From Variovorax saccharolyticus (GTDB taxonomy: Bacteria > Pseudomonadota > Gammaproteobacteria > Burkholderiales > Burkholderiaceae_C): a stretch of 64,000 nucleotides of DNA. The notes beneath the pieces were generated by a model that saw nothing but the letters and a program-made list of their open reading frames with translations, did not search any database and was not told the DNA's origin. Shown here one piece after another: positions 53,099 through 62,103 of the stretch. Made by a program: the position numbers and the translations under genes. The DNA lies in assembly GCF_030316765.1 (NCBI RefSeq), contig NZ_JASZYT010000005.1:248001-312000 (forward strand), in the 5' to 3' direction. Each line of letters starts with the position of its first letter. Positions within the stretch are counted from its first letter, which is position 1.

Positions 53099-54100
53099 TC
53101 AATCCGCCTCGATGCGCGCCGCCTTGATGACTTCCGCCCAGCGTGCGGTTTCCGACTTCACCATGGCGTCCATCTGCTGCGGATTGAGATAGTCGGCGGT
53201 CGCGCCCTGTTCCTGCGCCTTCTGCCTGAAGGCCGGCGTGGAGACCACCGCGGCGATCTCGGCCGTCAGCTTGTCGATGATCGGCTTGGGTGTCTTCGCC
53301 GGTGCGAAGACACCGAACCAGGAGGTGGCGTCGAGCTTCGGCAGGCCGGCCTCGGCGGTGGTCGGCACCTCGGGCATGCTGGCCAGGCGCGTCTTGCCCG
53401 TGGTGGCCAGCACCCGCAGCTTGCCCGACTGGATGTGCGGCACGAAAGGCGGCGCGGTGCCGAAGGTGATGTCGACCTGGCCGCCCAGCAGGTCCTGCAG
53501 CGCCGGGCCGGTGCCTTTGTAGGGGATGTGGGTCAGCTTGATGCCGGCCTGCTGCTCGAGCATCGCGCCGGTCGCATGCTGCAGCGAGCCGTTGCCCGAG
53601 GACGCATAGTTGATCTTGCCGGGATGCGCCTTGGCATAGGCGACGAACTCGGCCATGGTCTTGAAGGGCAGGTCGGCGCGGACCACCACGATCTGCGGCG
53701 CCGACAGCACGTTGGCCACGGGCGCGAGGTCCTTGGGCTCCCATTGCATTGCCTGCTTGCTGACCAGCGGCGTGATCACGTGATAGCCCGAATACTGCAT
53801 CAGCAGCGTGTAGCCGTCAGGCTCGGCGCGTTTCACCGCCACCGCGGCGATGGCGCCGTTGGCCCCGCCCTTGTTGTCGACCACCACGGTCTGGCCGAGC
53901 GCGCCGCCGAGCGGCACGCCGAGCATGCGCGCGGCGATGTCGGTGGTGCCGCCGGCCGCCGTGGGCACCAGCATCAGGACCGGCCGGCTCGGATAGCCGG
54001 CGGGCGTCTGCGCCTGCAGGGCCGGCGCCATGCCGAGGGCGGCGAGGCCGAGTGCCGCAAGGCCGAGCCTGCGGCGCGAGATGTCATGCGCGGGTTTCAT
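53099..54100 (-). CDS. Bug family binding protein of the CoA-ester operon
   Basis: A 333-residue periplasmic protein with signal LGLAALGLAALGMAPALQAQ and Bug ligand loop LVPTAAGGTTDIAARMLG. The GGAGAC Shine-Dalgarno is 4 bases before the ATG region. It is last in the CaiB-HMGL-Bug operon, 54 bp after the lyase gene. Its ligand is probably the dicarboxylic or hydroxy acid that the CoA-transferase activates. Confidence 0.88.
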   Translation of the reverse strand: MKPAHDISRRRLGLAALGLAALGMAPALQAQTPAGYPSRPVLMLVPTAAGGTTDIAARMLGVPLGGALGQTVVVDNKGGANGAIAAVAVKRAEPDGYTLLMQYSGYHVITPLVSKQAMQWEPKDLAPVANVLSAPQIVVVRADLPFKTMAEFVAYAKAHPGKINYASSGNGSLQHATGAMLEQQAGIKLTHIPYKGTGPALQDLLGGQVDITFGTAPPFVPHIQSGKLRVLATTGKTRLASMPEVPTTAEAGLPKLDATSWFGVFAPAKTPKPIIDKLTAEIAAVVSTPAFRQKAQEQGATADYLNPQQMDAMVKSETARWAEVIKAARIEAD

Positions 54101-54154
54101 CGAAGTCTCCTGTCGTCGTTCTGGGAAAAGGGTGGGAATAAACGGGGAAGCGGT

Positions 54155-55141
54155 TCAGGCGCCGCGCGCCAGGGCGCGATCGCGCCACAGCGCGAAATCC
54201 GGCGGCGGCGAATGCAGGTCGAGGCGGCGGCCGGCCTTGGCGATCTGGCTCGGGATGTCGTGGCCGATCAGGGCCGGCAGTCGCGCGGCGGCCTGCAGCA
54301 GCAGAGCCAGGTCGCAGCCGGTGTCGAAGTCCATCAACTCGAGCGCGTGCACGATCTCCTCGGTGCAGACGTTGCCGCTGGCGCCCGGCGCATAGGGACA
54401 GCCGCCGAGGCCGCCGAGCGAGGCGTCGAAGCGATCGGCGCCGGCGTCCAGCGAGGCCAGCACGTTCGCCAGGCCCATGCCGCGCGTGTTGTGGAAGTGC
54501 AGGGTCAGCTCGGCGGCCGGGAGCCGTTCGCGAAACGCCTGCACCATCCGCGCGACCTGGGTCGGGAAGGCCATGCCAGTGGTGTCGCACAAGGTGATGC
54601 CGCGGGCGCCGGCGGCCATGAAGCGCTCGGCCCAGTCGAGCACCACCGCCGGGTCGATCTCGCCCTCCATCGGGCAGCCGAAGACACAGGAGAGCGACAC
54701 GTTGATCGGCACCCCGGCCTGCCGCGCCAGCGCGATCACCCCGGACAGCGCCGCGAACGACTGCGTCCGCGTCATCCGCAGGTTGGCCAGGTTGTGGGTC
54801 TCGCTGCACGACATCACGAGGTTGAGCTCGTCGGCGCGGGCCTCGATCGCGCGCTCGGCGCCGCGCAGGTTCGGCACCAGGCAGGTGTAGACCACGCCCG
54901 GCGCGCGCTCGATCTCGCGCAGCACGATCTCGGCGTCGCGCAGCGCCGGGATGGCCTGCGGCGAGACGAAGGCGGTGGCCTCGATCTTGGCCAGGCCGGC
55001 CGCCGACAGCGCATCGATCAGCGCGATCTTGTCGGCAGTGGGCACGAAGGCCGATTCCATCTGCAGGCCGTCGCGCGGGCCGACTTCCTGCATCCGGATG
55101 CGGCGGCGCGCGCCGGTCCAGGGCTTGTTCGAGGTCGTCAT
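54155..55141 (-). CDS. Hydroxymethylglutaryl-CoA lyase family enzyme
   Basis: A 328-residue TIM-barrel lyase. Conserved HMGL/DRE-TIM features are MQEVGPRDGLQMESAFV at the N-terminus, LHFHNTRGMGLANVL with the metal-binding histidines, and the cysteine region LGGCPYAPGASGNVCTEE. It should cleave a 3-hydroxyacyl-CoA such as HMG-CoA or citramalyl-CoA into acetyl-CoA and a keto product. Its start overlaps the CoA-transferase stop as ATGA, which fits sequential activation and cleavage of one acid. Confidence 0.9.
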   Translation of the reverse strand: MTTSNKPWTGARRRIRMQEVGPRDGLQMESAFVPTADKIALIDALSAAGLAKIEATAFVSPQAIPALRDAEIVLREIERAPGVVYTCLVPNLRGAERAIEARADELNLVMSCSETHNLANLRMTRTQSFAALSGVIALARQAGVPINVSLSCVFGCPMEGEIDPAVVLDWAERFMAAGARGITLCDTTGMAFPTQVARMVQAFRERLPAAELTLHFHNTRGMGLANVLASLDAGADRFDASLGGLGGCPYAPGASGNVCTEEIVHALELMDFDTGCDLALLLQAAARLPALIGHDIPSQIAKAGRRLDLHSPPPDFALWRDRALARGA

Positions 55142-56364
55142 GCGATGGCTCCTTTCGAGCGCAGCAGCGAGATCTGCTCGCTCGTCAGGCCGGCTTCGCG
55201 CAGCACGGCGTCGGTGTCGTCGCCGAGCCGCGGGGCCGACGAGCGCACGCTGCCCGGCGTGCCCGACAGCTTGGGCACGATGCCGGGGACGTCGACCTCG
55301 TGGCCGTCGCGCGTGGTCTGGCGCAGGATCATGTCGCGCGCCCGGTAGTGCGGGTCTTCGTGGATGTCCTTCGCGGTGTAGACCCGGCCCGCCGGCACCC
55401 TGGCGGCGCCGAGCAGGCGCAGCACCTCGTCGATAGTGCGCGGCAGGGTCCAGGCGCCGATGGCGGCGTCGAGTTCGTCGACCCGCGCCACCCGGCCGGC
55501 GTTGCTCTGCAGGTCGGGCGCGGTCGCCAGGTCGGGCCGTTCCACCACCTCCATGAGCCGGCGGAAGATGCTGTCGCCGTTGCCCGCCACCAGCACGTAG
55601 CCGTCGGCGCAGCGGTAGGCATTGGACGGCGCGATGCCCGGCAGCGCGCTGCCGGCCGCCTCGCGCACCGCCCCGAAGGCGCTGTACTCGGGCAGCAGGC
55701 TTTCCATCACGTTGAAGACCGCCTCGTGCAGCGCGACGTCGATCACCTGGCCGGGGCCGCCGTGCGCCTTGCGGTGGTAGAGCGCCAGCAGCACGCCGAT
55801 GGTGCCGTGCAGCGCCGCCAGCGTGTCGCCGATGGAGACGCCGACGCGCACCGGAACCCGCCCGGGCTCGCCCGTGAGGTGGCGCAGGCCGCCCATGGCT
55901 TCGCCGATGGCGCCGAAGCCGGGCAGGTCGCGGTAGGGACCGGTCTGGCCGTAGCCCGAGATGCGCAACATCACGAGGCCGGGGTTGATCTCGCGCAGCT
56001 CGTCCCAGCCCAGGCCCCAGCCCTCCAGCGTGCCGGGGCGGAAGTTCTCGATCAGCACGTCGGCCTCGGCGATCAGCCGGCGCGCGAGTTCCTGGCCTTC
56101 GGTCGCCCGCAGGTCGATCGCCACCGAGCGCTTGTTGCGCGACTGGACCTGCCACCACACGGAGGTGCCGTCTTGCAGCAGGCGCCAGTTGCGCAGCGGG
56201 TCGCCGCTGACCGGCGCCTCGATCTTGACCACGTCGGCGCCGAATTCGCCGAGCGTCTTGCCGCAAAAGGGGCCGGCGATCAGTTGGCCCATCTCGACCA
56301 CCTTGAGGCCGGCGAGGGCCGCGGCGGCCGGGGGCTGGGAGGAGGGGTTGGAAGCAGAGTTCAT
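55138..56364 (-). CDS. CaiB/BaiF (class III) CoA-transferase
   Basis: A 408-residue enzyme. LKVVEMGQLIAGPFCGKTLGEFGADVVKIE is the family opening (residues about 14-43). The catalytic aspartate region is followed by SRNKRSVAIDLRATEG, ENFRPGTLEGWGLG and SGYGQTGPYRDLPGFGAIGEAMGG. It transfers CoA between an acyl-CoA donor and a free carboxylate. It is first in the operon with an HMGL-type lyase and a Bug protein, so it likely activates an imported dicarboxylate. It is divergent from its LysR gene. Confidence 0.9.
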   Translation of the reverse strand: MNSASNPSSQPPAAAALAGLKVVEMGQLIAGPFCGKTLGEFGADVVKIEAPVSGDPLRNWRLLQDGTSVWWQVQSRNKRSVAIDLRATEGQELARRLIAEADVLIENFRPGTLEGWGLGWDELREINPGLVMLRISGYGQTGPYRDLPGFGAIGEAMGGLRHLTGEPGRVPVRVGVSIGDTLAALHGTIGVLLALYHRKAHGGPGQVIDVALHEAVFNVMESLLPEYSAFGAVREAAGSALPGIAPSNAYRCADGYVLVAGNGDSIFRRLMEVVERPDLATAPDLQSNAGRVARVDELDAAIGAWTLPRTIDEVLRLLGAARVPAGRVYTAKDIHEDPHYRARDMILRQTTRDGHEVDVPGIVPKLSGTPGSVRSSAPRLGDDTDAVLREAGLTSEQISLLRSKGAIA

Positions 56365-56420
56365 GGGGACGAATGATGGCCAGCCGCCGCCGGGCTGCAA
56401 AGCGGCCATTGGCGAGGCTG

Positions 56421-56439
56421 CCATCGCGGATCGCGATGG
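56421..56439. promoter_or_regulatory. Perfect LysR-type operator (T-N11-A palindrome)
   Basis: CCATCGCG-GAT-CGCGATGG is a perfect 8-bp inverted repeat that contains the T-N11-A core of LysR boxes (T at 56424, A at 56436). It lies in the 91-bp divergent gap, 17 bp before the LysR start, where binding would repress the regulator's own gene and activate the CoA-transferase operon. Confidence 0.6.
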
Positions 56440-56455
56440 TGGTTCAATAGGCTCC

Positions 56456-57358
56456 ATGAAACTCGATCCCGTCTCGCTGCGCCTGTTCGTCGCCGTCATG
56501 GAGGAGGGCACCATCGCGGGCGCCGCGTTGCGCGAGCACCTGGCCCCGGCCGCGGTGAGCAAGCGCATCAGCGAACTCGAGGATGCGCTCGACGCGGTGC
56601 TGTTCCAGCGCAGCAACAAGGGCGCGCAGGCCACGGCGGCCGCGCATGCGCTGCTCGGGCTCGCGCGCGGCGTGCTCAACGGCCTGGACGACATCGCCGA
56701 GCAGATGGCCGGCTACGCGAGCGGGTTGCGCGGGCATGTCCGGGTGTTCGCCAACATCTCGGCCATCACCCAGTTCCTGCCCGACGACCTGCGCAGCTTC
56801 ATGGCGAGCGCGCCGCTGGTGCAGGTGCACCTGCAGGAGCGGATCAGCTCGGCCATCGCGCGCGCCGTGGCCGACAGCACGGCCGACATCGGCATCCTCA
56901 ACGCGGGCGCCTACGGCGAGGCGCTCGCGATGCTGCCGTACCGGGAGGACGAGCTGGTGCTGATCGTGCCGCGCGAGCATCCGCTGGCGCGGCGCCGGAA
57001 GGTCGGCTTCCGAGAGGCACTGGCGCACGAGTTCGTCGGCGCCCATCCGGGCAGCGCGGTCAACAACCAGCTGCACAAGGCGGCGGCCGAGATCGGCCTG
57101 CCGCTGCGCCTGCGCATCCAGGTCAGCGGCTACGACGCGATGTCCTTGATGGTGGCCGCTGGCATGGGCATCGGCATCCTGCCACGGCAGAGCGCGCGCC
57201 TCTACCTGGCGGCACTCCCGATCCGCGCCGTGGGGCTCGACGAGCCCTGGGTGCGGCGGCAGCTGGTGGTCTGCGTGCGCTCGCTCGAGGCGCTGTCGCC
57301 CGCGGCGCGCAGCCTGGTCGACCACTTGTGCGCGAGCGCGCCGGTGGCCCGCGCTTGA
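56456..57358 (+). CDS. LysR-family regulator of the CoA-ester operon
   Basis: A 300-residue LysR protein. The HTH region is GAALREHLAPAAVSKRISEL, followed by the linker VLFQRSNKGAQATAAA and a two-lobed ligand domain (DIGILNAGAYGEALAMLPYR; GAHPGSAVNNQLHKAA). Divergent transcription from the CaiB gene and the palindromic operator between them indicate regulation of that operon, probably by its acid substrate or a CoA derivative. ATG 56456 gives the normal family N-terminus. Confidence 0.9.
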   Translation: MKLDPVSLRLFVAVMEEGTIAGAALREHLAPAAVSKRISELEDALDAVLFQRSNKGAQATAAAHALLGLARGVLNGLDDIAEQMAGYASGLRGHVRVFANISAITQFLPDDLRSFMASAPLVQVHLQERISSAIARAVADSTADIGILNAGAYGEALAMLPYREDELVLIVPREHPLARRRKVGFREALAHEFVGAHPGSAVNNQLHKAAAEIGLPLRLRIQVSGYDAMSLMVAAGMGIGILPRQSARLYLAALPIRAVGLDEPWVRRQLVVCVRSLEALSPAARSLVDHLCASAPVARA

Positions 57359-57382
57359 TGCGGAGCGCGGCGCGGGCGGGCT

Positions 57383-58042
57383 TCACTTTCTCGCGAACAT
57401 CGGTTGTTCGTAATGCGCCACGCGGATGTCGCGCCCGGCGATGCACTGCTCGCGGAACTGATAGAGAAAGGCCGCGGTCGGGGCGGCGATCCAGGTGTTT
57501 CCCACGGGCATCCGCAGGACCGGATGCACGCTGTCTTCGATGGCATCGAGCATCGGCGCATCGCTGCGCATGAACTCGCGCACGGGAATGCGGTGGATGC
57601 TCGCCACTTCCGCATCGTTGACGACCAGCCGTCGCGCGGGGCCTGCCCACATCACCACGGGCGTGATGGCAAATCCCGATCGCGTCGTGAAGTCGTCGAG
57701 CTTGCCGAGCACCTGCGCCATGCCGAGTTCGAGCCCGACCTCCTCGCGCAGTTCGCGCAGCGCGGCTGCCTCGGCGCTTTCCCCCGGGTCGATGGTGCCG
57801 CCGGGAAGTGCCCATTGCCCCGCGTGATTGCGCAGCGCCTCGGACCTGCGGGTCAGCAGGATCGCCGGACTGTCGCTCCAGGACGGTGGCCGGGCGATGC
57901 CCGGGAGATCGGCGCCCGGCCCCTCTTCGAGCAGCACGAGGGCGACGGCCGCCGGCCGCAGCCCGGGCGCGGCCAGCACCAGGCGCTGCTGGCGTTCGAG
58001 GCCGGCGCAGATGCGCCGCCTGAGCGGGTCGTCCAACTGCAT
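57383..58042 (-). CDS. Nudix hydrolase
   Basis: A 219-residue protein with a standard Nudix box beginning GGTIDPGESAEAAALRELRE and continuing EEVGLEL. The flanking sequence (AILLTRRSEALRNHAGQWALPG) and length suggest the CoA-pyrophosphatase-like branch. It should hydrolyse nucleoside-diphosphate-linked compounds with a divalent metal. No clear Shine-Dalgarno precedes ATG 58042; a GTG 27 bases upstream could be the real start. It lies downstream of the MFS gene on the same strand. Confidence 0.85.
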   Translation of the reverse strand: MQLDDPLRRRICAGLERQQRLVLAAPGLRPAAVALVLLEEGPGADLPGIARPPSWSDSPAILLTRRSEALRNHAGQWALPGGTIDPGESAEAAALRELREEVGLELGMAQVLGKLDDFTTRSGFAITPVVMWAGPARRLVVNDAEVASIHRIPVREFMRSDAPMLDAIEDSVHPVLRMPVGNTWIAAPTAAFLYQFREQCIAGRDIRVAHYEQPMFARK

Positions 58043-58077
58043 CGGAGGGGTGGGGTCCTGGGGCTTCACCCGGCGGA

Positions 58078-59592
58078 TTATTTCAGGCTGGAGATCGGCT
58101 CCGGCTGCGACGATCTCGGCGCCGGAGGCCTTCCGACTTCGCGCAGGATGACCGCTGCCAGCAATGCGGCCGCCAGCGCGACGGCGGCGCTGATGAGCGC
58201 GGTCAGCTCGAAGGCCTGGGCAAAGGCCTCGCGCGACGCGTCGCCGAGGCGATCGCCCGCCGGTCCGGCAAGCCCTGCCGCCAGGTCGGCCCCCGCCATC
58301 GCGCGCCGGTAGACGGCGACGGCCACGCTGCCCAGGATCGCGATGCCGAGCGCACCGCCCAGTTCCGAGCTGGTCTCGGACAGCGCCGAAGCCGTGCCGG
58401 CGCGCTCCGCAGGCGCGGCTCCCACCAGCATGTCGGCGGCCAGGGTGAACACGAAGGACAGCCCGAGCGACAGCATCACATAGCCGATCACGAGCATGCG
58501 CAAGCCGTTGTCCCGGTCCAGCTGCACCAGCAGCCCGAAGCCGGCTGCAGCCAGCACCAGGCCCGCGGCGACCACGAAACCCGGGCGGATCCGGCGCACC
58601 AAGCGCGCTGCCAGGTTGGACCCGACGATGAATGCCAGGCTGGACGGCAGCGACCACAGGCCGGCTTCGAGCGGCGACAGGCCGAGCACCAGTTGCAGGT
58701 ACTGCGCGATCAGCAGGAAGGCCGCGAAGCCGACGAAGAAGCCCAGCGTGTTGATGAGCAGCGCCGCACTGAAGGCCGGCGCACGCAGCAGCCGCAGGTC
58801 GATCAACGGATCGGCCAGCTTCCCCTGGCGCCTGACGAAGGCGATACCGGTCGCGACGCCCGCTGCCATCACCGCGATCGGCCAGGCGCCGAGGCCCGAC
58901 TCCGCGATGCGCTTGAGCCCATGGATCACCGCCAGCACCGCGACGACCGAGAGCGCCGCGCTGGGCAGGTCGAGGCGGCCCGCCTTCTCGTCGCGGTACT
59001 CCGGCAGCAGCCAGGGCCCGATCGCGAGCAGCAGTGCCATGACCGGCACGCCCACCAGAAACACCGAGCCCCACCAGAAATGCTCCAGCAGCAGGCCGCC
59101 GACCAGGGGCCCGATGGCGCCGCCGACCGCGAAGCTGGTCACCCAGACGCCGATGGCGACGGTGCGCTCCTGGGCATCGAGGAACATGTTGCGGATCAGC
59201 GAGAGGGTCGAGGGCGCGAGCGTGGCGCCGGCGACGCCGAGCAGCGCGCGGGTGGCGATCAGCATTCCGGCGCTGGTCGAGAAGGCGGCAAGCACCGATG
59301 CGGCGCCGAAGCAGGCGGCGCCGATCAGCAGCAGCTTGCGCCGCCCGATGCGGTCGCCCAGCGTGCCCATCGTGATCAGCGAACCCGCCAGCATGAAGCC
59401 GTAGATGTCGACGATCCAGAGCATCTGTGCGCTCGTGGGGCGCAGCGCCGCGGTCAGGTGGGGCACCGCGAGATTGAGGACCGTCAGGTCCATCGCGTAG
59501 AGCAGGCAGGGCAGCGCGATGACGGCGAGGCCGATCCATTCGCGCGCCGTCGCCTTCGGCTGGGCGCCGGCGCCGGCGGTGGCCGCTTTCAT
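58078..59592 (-). CDS. DHA2-type MFS multidrug efflux pump
   Basis: A 504-residue protein with about 14 membrane helices. The DHA2 signatures are LLYAMDLTVLNLAVPHLTAA in helix 1, GTLGDRIGRRKLLLIGA in the 2-3 loop and LGVAGATLAPSTLSLIRNMF in helix 4-5. It exports drugs or other hydrophobic molecules using the proton gradient. Its start overlaps the stop of the first DGPF gene (ATGA), placing it in the ECF42-regulated operon. Confidence 0.9.
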   Translation of the reverse strand: MKAATAGAGAQPKATAREWIGLAVIALPCLLYAMDLTVLNLAVPHLTAALRPTSAQMLWIVDIYGFMLAGSLITMGTLGDRIGRRKLLLIGAACFGAASVLAAFSTSAGMLIATRALLGVAGATLAPSTLSLIRNMFLDAQERTVAIGVWVTSFAVGGAIGPLVGGLLLEHFWWGSVFLVGVPVMALLLAIGPWLLPEYRDEKAGRLDLPSAALSVVAVLAVIHGLKRIAESGLGAWPIAVMAAGVATGIAFVRRQGKLADPLIDLRLLRAPAFSAALLINTLGFFVGFAAFLLIAQYLQLVLGLSPLEAGLWSLPSSLAFIVGSNLAARLVRRIRPGFVVAAGLVLAAAGFGLLVQLDRDNGLRMLVIGYVMLSLGLSFVFTLAADMLVGAAPAERAGTASALSETSSELGGALGIAILGSVAVAVYRRAMAGADLAAGLAGPAGDRLGDASREAFAQAFELTALISAAVALAAALLAAVILREVGRPPAPRSSQPEPISSLK

Positions 59593-59963
59593 CGTGCGTC
59601 TCCCGCAGTGCCCTCGGGCGGCGCCAGCACCGGCCGCACCTCGATGCTGCCGACCCGCGCCGAGGGGATCCCCGCCGCGATGCGCAGGGCTTCCTCGTCG
59701 TCCGCAGCGTCCACAAGGTAGAAGCCGCCGAGCTGCTCATTGGTCTCGATGAAAGGACCATCGGTCACGGACAGCTTGCCGTTGCGCATGCGCACGACCA
59801 CCGCCTTGTCGGCGGACTCCAGCCCCTCGGAGGCGACCAGCTTGCCGCTGGCGCCGAGCTGGTCGTCGTAGTCGAGGTGCGCGTTCACGAAGGCCGGCAG
59901 CTCGGCGGGCGGGATCGCGTCCACCTGCGCTTGTGTCGCGAAGATCATGCAGAGGTATCTCAT
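59589..59963 (-). CDS. DGPF/YCII-domain protein of the ECF42 operon
   Basis: A 124-residue YCII-type protein. The conserved DGPF motif is present in LSVTDGPFIETNEQLGGF, and the end is IPSARVGSIEVRPV. DGPF proteins are consistently encoded beside ECF42 sigma factors and are thought to act as partners in their signalling. It overlaps the upstream DGPF gene and the downstream MFS gene by 4 bases each. Confidence 0.9.
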   Translation of the reverse strand: MRYLCMIFATQAQVDAIPPAELPAFVNAHLDYDDQLGASGKLVASEGLESADKAVVVRMRNGKLSVTDGPFIETNEQLGGFYLVDAADDEEALRIAAGIPSARVGSIEVRPVLAPPEGTAGDAR

Positions 59964-60331
59964 GACGTGCTCGCCTCCATGCGATCGACCTTGGCGATGG
60001 GCCGCACTTCGATGCTGCCCACGCGCGCGAGCGGAATGCCCGACGCGATCCGGATCGCCGCGTTGAGATCACCGGCCTCGATCAGCACGAAGCCGCCGAG
60101 CTGCTCCTTCGCGTCGACGAACGGGCCGTCCCTTCGCGACATCCTTCCGCTGCGCAGTGCCACCACCTTGGCGCGCTTGCCGCGCTGCAAGGCGTGCCCC
60201 GCGACGAGTTGGCCGCGCGATGCCAGTTCTTCCTGGCAGGCCATCGATTCGGCGGCGAGCGCAGCGCTCGCAGCGTCGGAAAGGGCGTCGAGCAGCGCCT
60301 CTTCGACATAGATCAGACACAGGTATTTCAT
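59960..60331 (-). CDS. Second DGPF/YCII-domain protein of the ECF42 operon
   Basis: A 123-residue paralogue of the adjacent protein (MSRRDGPFVDAKEQLGGF; IPLARVGSIEVRPI). It is the gene closest to the sigma factor, 128 bp after it. The two DGPF proteins are similar over their whole length, indicating a local duplication. Both have the ferredoxin-like YCII fold and no signal peptide. Confidence 0.9.
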   Translation of the reverse strand: MKYLCLIYVEEALLDALSDAASAALAAESMACQEELASRGQLVAGHALQRGKRAKVVALRSGRMSRRDGPFVDAKEQLGGFVLIEAGDLNAAIRIASGIPLARVGSIEVRPIAKVDRMEASTS

Positions 60332-60459
60332 GGGACTCTCCAGGACTTCGAGTGATGGGACACCCACTGGTCGTTCGGCGAGCCCACGGATCGACATCCA
60401 TCCACGGGGCAGCGCAGGAAATTTGTATCGGCATGCATCGCGCCGCGCCATGCCGCCAG

Positions 60460-61749
60460 CTATGCCGGCAGCGCGGCCAGTCTTCGCGCGAGGAACTTCC
60501 GCTCGGGTGCCAGGCGGGCGAGCGCCAGTGCGCGTTCGTATGCACTGCGGGCCTCCGCATTGCGGCCGAGCCGCCGGCAGAGGTCGGCGCGTGCCGCGTG
60601 GGCCAGGTGATAGTCCGCGAGTTCGCCGGTCGCGAGGATGCCGTCGATCAGCGCGAGGCCCACCGCCGGGCCGTCGCGCATGGCGATCGCGACCGCGCGG
60701 TTCAGTGCGACCACCGGCGAGGGCTCGGCCCTCGACAACAGCTCGTAGAGGCCGGCGATCTGCCCCCAGTCGGTGGTGGCCGCATCGGCGGCTTCGGCAT
60801 GCACGGCCGCGATGGCGGCTTGCAGCGTGTAGGGGCCGATGCGGCGCGCCGCGAAGGCGCGGGCCACCAGTGCGGCCCCTTCGGCGATCATTTCGCGGTT
60901 CCAGAGCCCGCGGTCCTGCGCCTCGAGCAGCACCAGGTCGCCCGACACGGACGTGCGTGCGGTACGGCGCGACTCCTGCAGGAGCATGAGCGCCAGCAGC
61001 CCCAGGGCCTCGGGCTCGGGAAGCAGGTCGAGCAGCAAGCGCCCGAGCCGGATCGCCTCGGCGCACAGGTCGGCCCGGGTCAGCGTTTCGCCCGAGGAGG
61101 CGGCATAGCCCTCGTTGAAGACCAGGTAGATCACGCGCAGCACGGCATCCAGCCGCTCCGGCAGATCCGCTGCCGAAGGCACTTGGTACGGGATGCCCGC
61201 ATCGCGGATCCTGGCCTTGGCGCGGACGATGCGCTGGGCGATCGTGGGTGCCGACACCAGGAAGGCGCTGGCGATGTCTTCGGTCGCGAGTCCGCACACC
61301 GCGCGCAGCGTGAGCGCGACCTGCGCGTCCGGTGCCAGCGCGGGATTGCAGCAGGTGAAGATCAGGCGAAGCCGATCGTCCTCGAGGACTTCCGCCTCCT
61401 CGTCCCATGCGGGGGCGGCATCCGGCGCCGCCTCGACGGCATCCGCCGAGTCGTCCCACGCCTGGAAACGCGCTCGGCGGCGAATGGTGTCGATGGCCTT
61501 GAAGCGCCCGGCCGACACCAGCCACGCGCGCGGATGGTCGGGGACTCCCTGCGTGGGCCATTGTTCGAGCGCAGCGCGAAAGCCATCGTGCAAGGCTTCC
61601 TCGGCCAGGTCGAAATCGCCGAGAAGCCGGACCAGCGTGGCGAAGATGCGGCGCGACTCCTCCCGGTACATGGCGTCCAGGGTTTCGCGCACCACCTCGG
61701 GCGCAAGCCGTGGCGCCGACTGAAGCATGGAACTCGATTTCTTTGGCAT
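60460..61749 (-). CDS. ECF42-type RNA polymerase sigma factor with TPR extension
   Basis: A 429-residue sigma factor. Sigma2 covers residues about 20-90 (MYREESRRIFATLVRLLGDF, then LVSAGRFKAIDTIRRR). Sigma4 lies near 135-190 (TEDIASAFLVSAPTIAQRI). A long helical C-terminal extension with repeats (GLYELLSRAEPSPVVALNR; LADYHLAHAARADLC) is typical of the ECF42 group, which has no classic anti-sigma factor. It should direct transcription of the DGPF and MFS genes that follow. Confidence 0.9.
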   Translation of the reverse strand: MPKKSSSMLQSAPRLAPEVVRETLDAMYREESRRIFATLVRLLGDFDLAEEALHDGFRAALEQWPTQGVPDHPRAWLVSAGRFKAIDTIRRRARFQAWDDSADAVEAAPDAAPAWDEEAEVLEDDRLRLIFTCCNPALAPDAQVALTLRAVCGLATEDIASAFLVSAPTIAQRIVRAKARIRDAGIPYQVPSAADLPERLDAVLRVIYLVFNEGYAASSGETLTRADLCAEAIRLGRLLLDLLPEPEALGLLALMLLQESRRTARTSVSGDLVLLEAQDRGLWNREMIAEGAALVARAFAARRIGPYTLQAAIAAVHAEAADAATTDWGQIAGLYELLSRAEPSPVVALNRAVAIAMRDGPAVGLALIDGILATGELADYHLAHAARADLCRRLGRNAEARSAYERALALARLAPERKFLARRLAALPA

Positions 61750-61842
61750 CCGATGCGCCTCCGGGTCGACATCGCCACGCGCTGCGACGAATGCTATCGC
61801 TTTGGGCGACTCGTTCCCGGCTTGCCTATTGAAGCATCACAC

Positions 61843-62103
61843 CTAGTAGCGGATGCCGCGGTGATACTCGTCGGCGATCGCGATCTCCTGCTTGGCCTGC
61901 TGGATCAGCTCTATGGCGCGCGCCGCGTGCCCGCCGAAGGTCGGACCATTGACTTGCTGAGCGCCGCGAACGTGATTGATCGCGACCTGCAGCGCATCTT
62001 CGGCGTTCTGGAAGTTCGGGTGCGAGAGCGCGTAGGCGGCAGCGCAGCCCATGAGGAGGGCTGCACTGGCGACGCCGGCGAAGAAGGACGAACAGGACTT
62101 CAT
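61843..62103 (-). CDS. Small lipoprotein of unknown function
   Basis: An 86-residue lipoprotein (MKSCSSFFAGVASAALLMGC, lipidated Cys20). The mature part is helical (ALQVAINHVRGAQQVNGPTF; IELIQQAKQEIAIADEYHR) and resembles small periplasmic helical-hairpin proteins. ATG 62103 was chosen because the in-frame extension upstream is not signal-like. It is encoded upstream of the sigma-factor gene on the same strand, with about 90 bp between. Confidence 0.7.
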   Translation of the reverse strand: MKSCSSFFAGVASAALLMGCAAAYALSHPNFQNAEDALQVAINHVRGAQQVNGPTFGGHAARAIELIQQAKQEIAIADEYHRGIRY

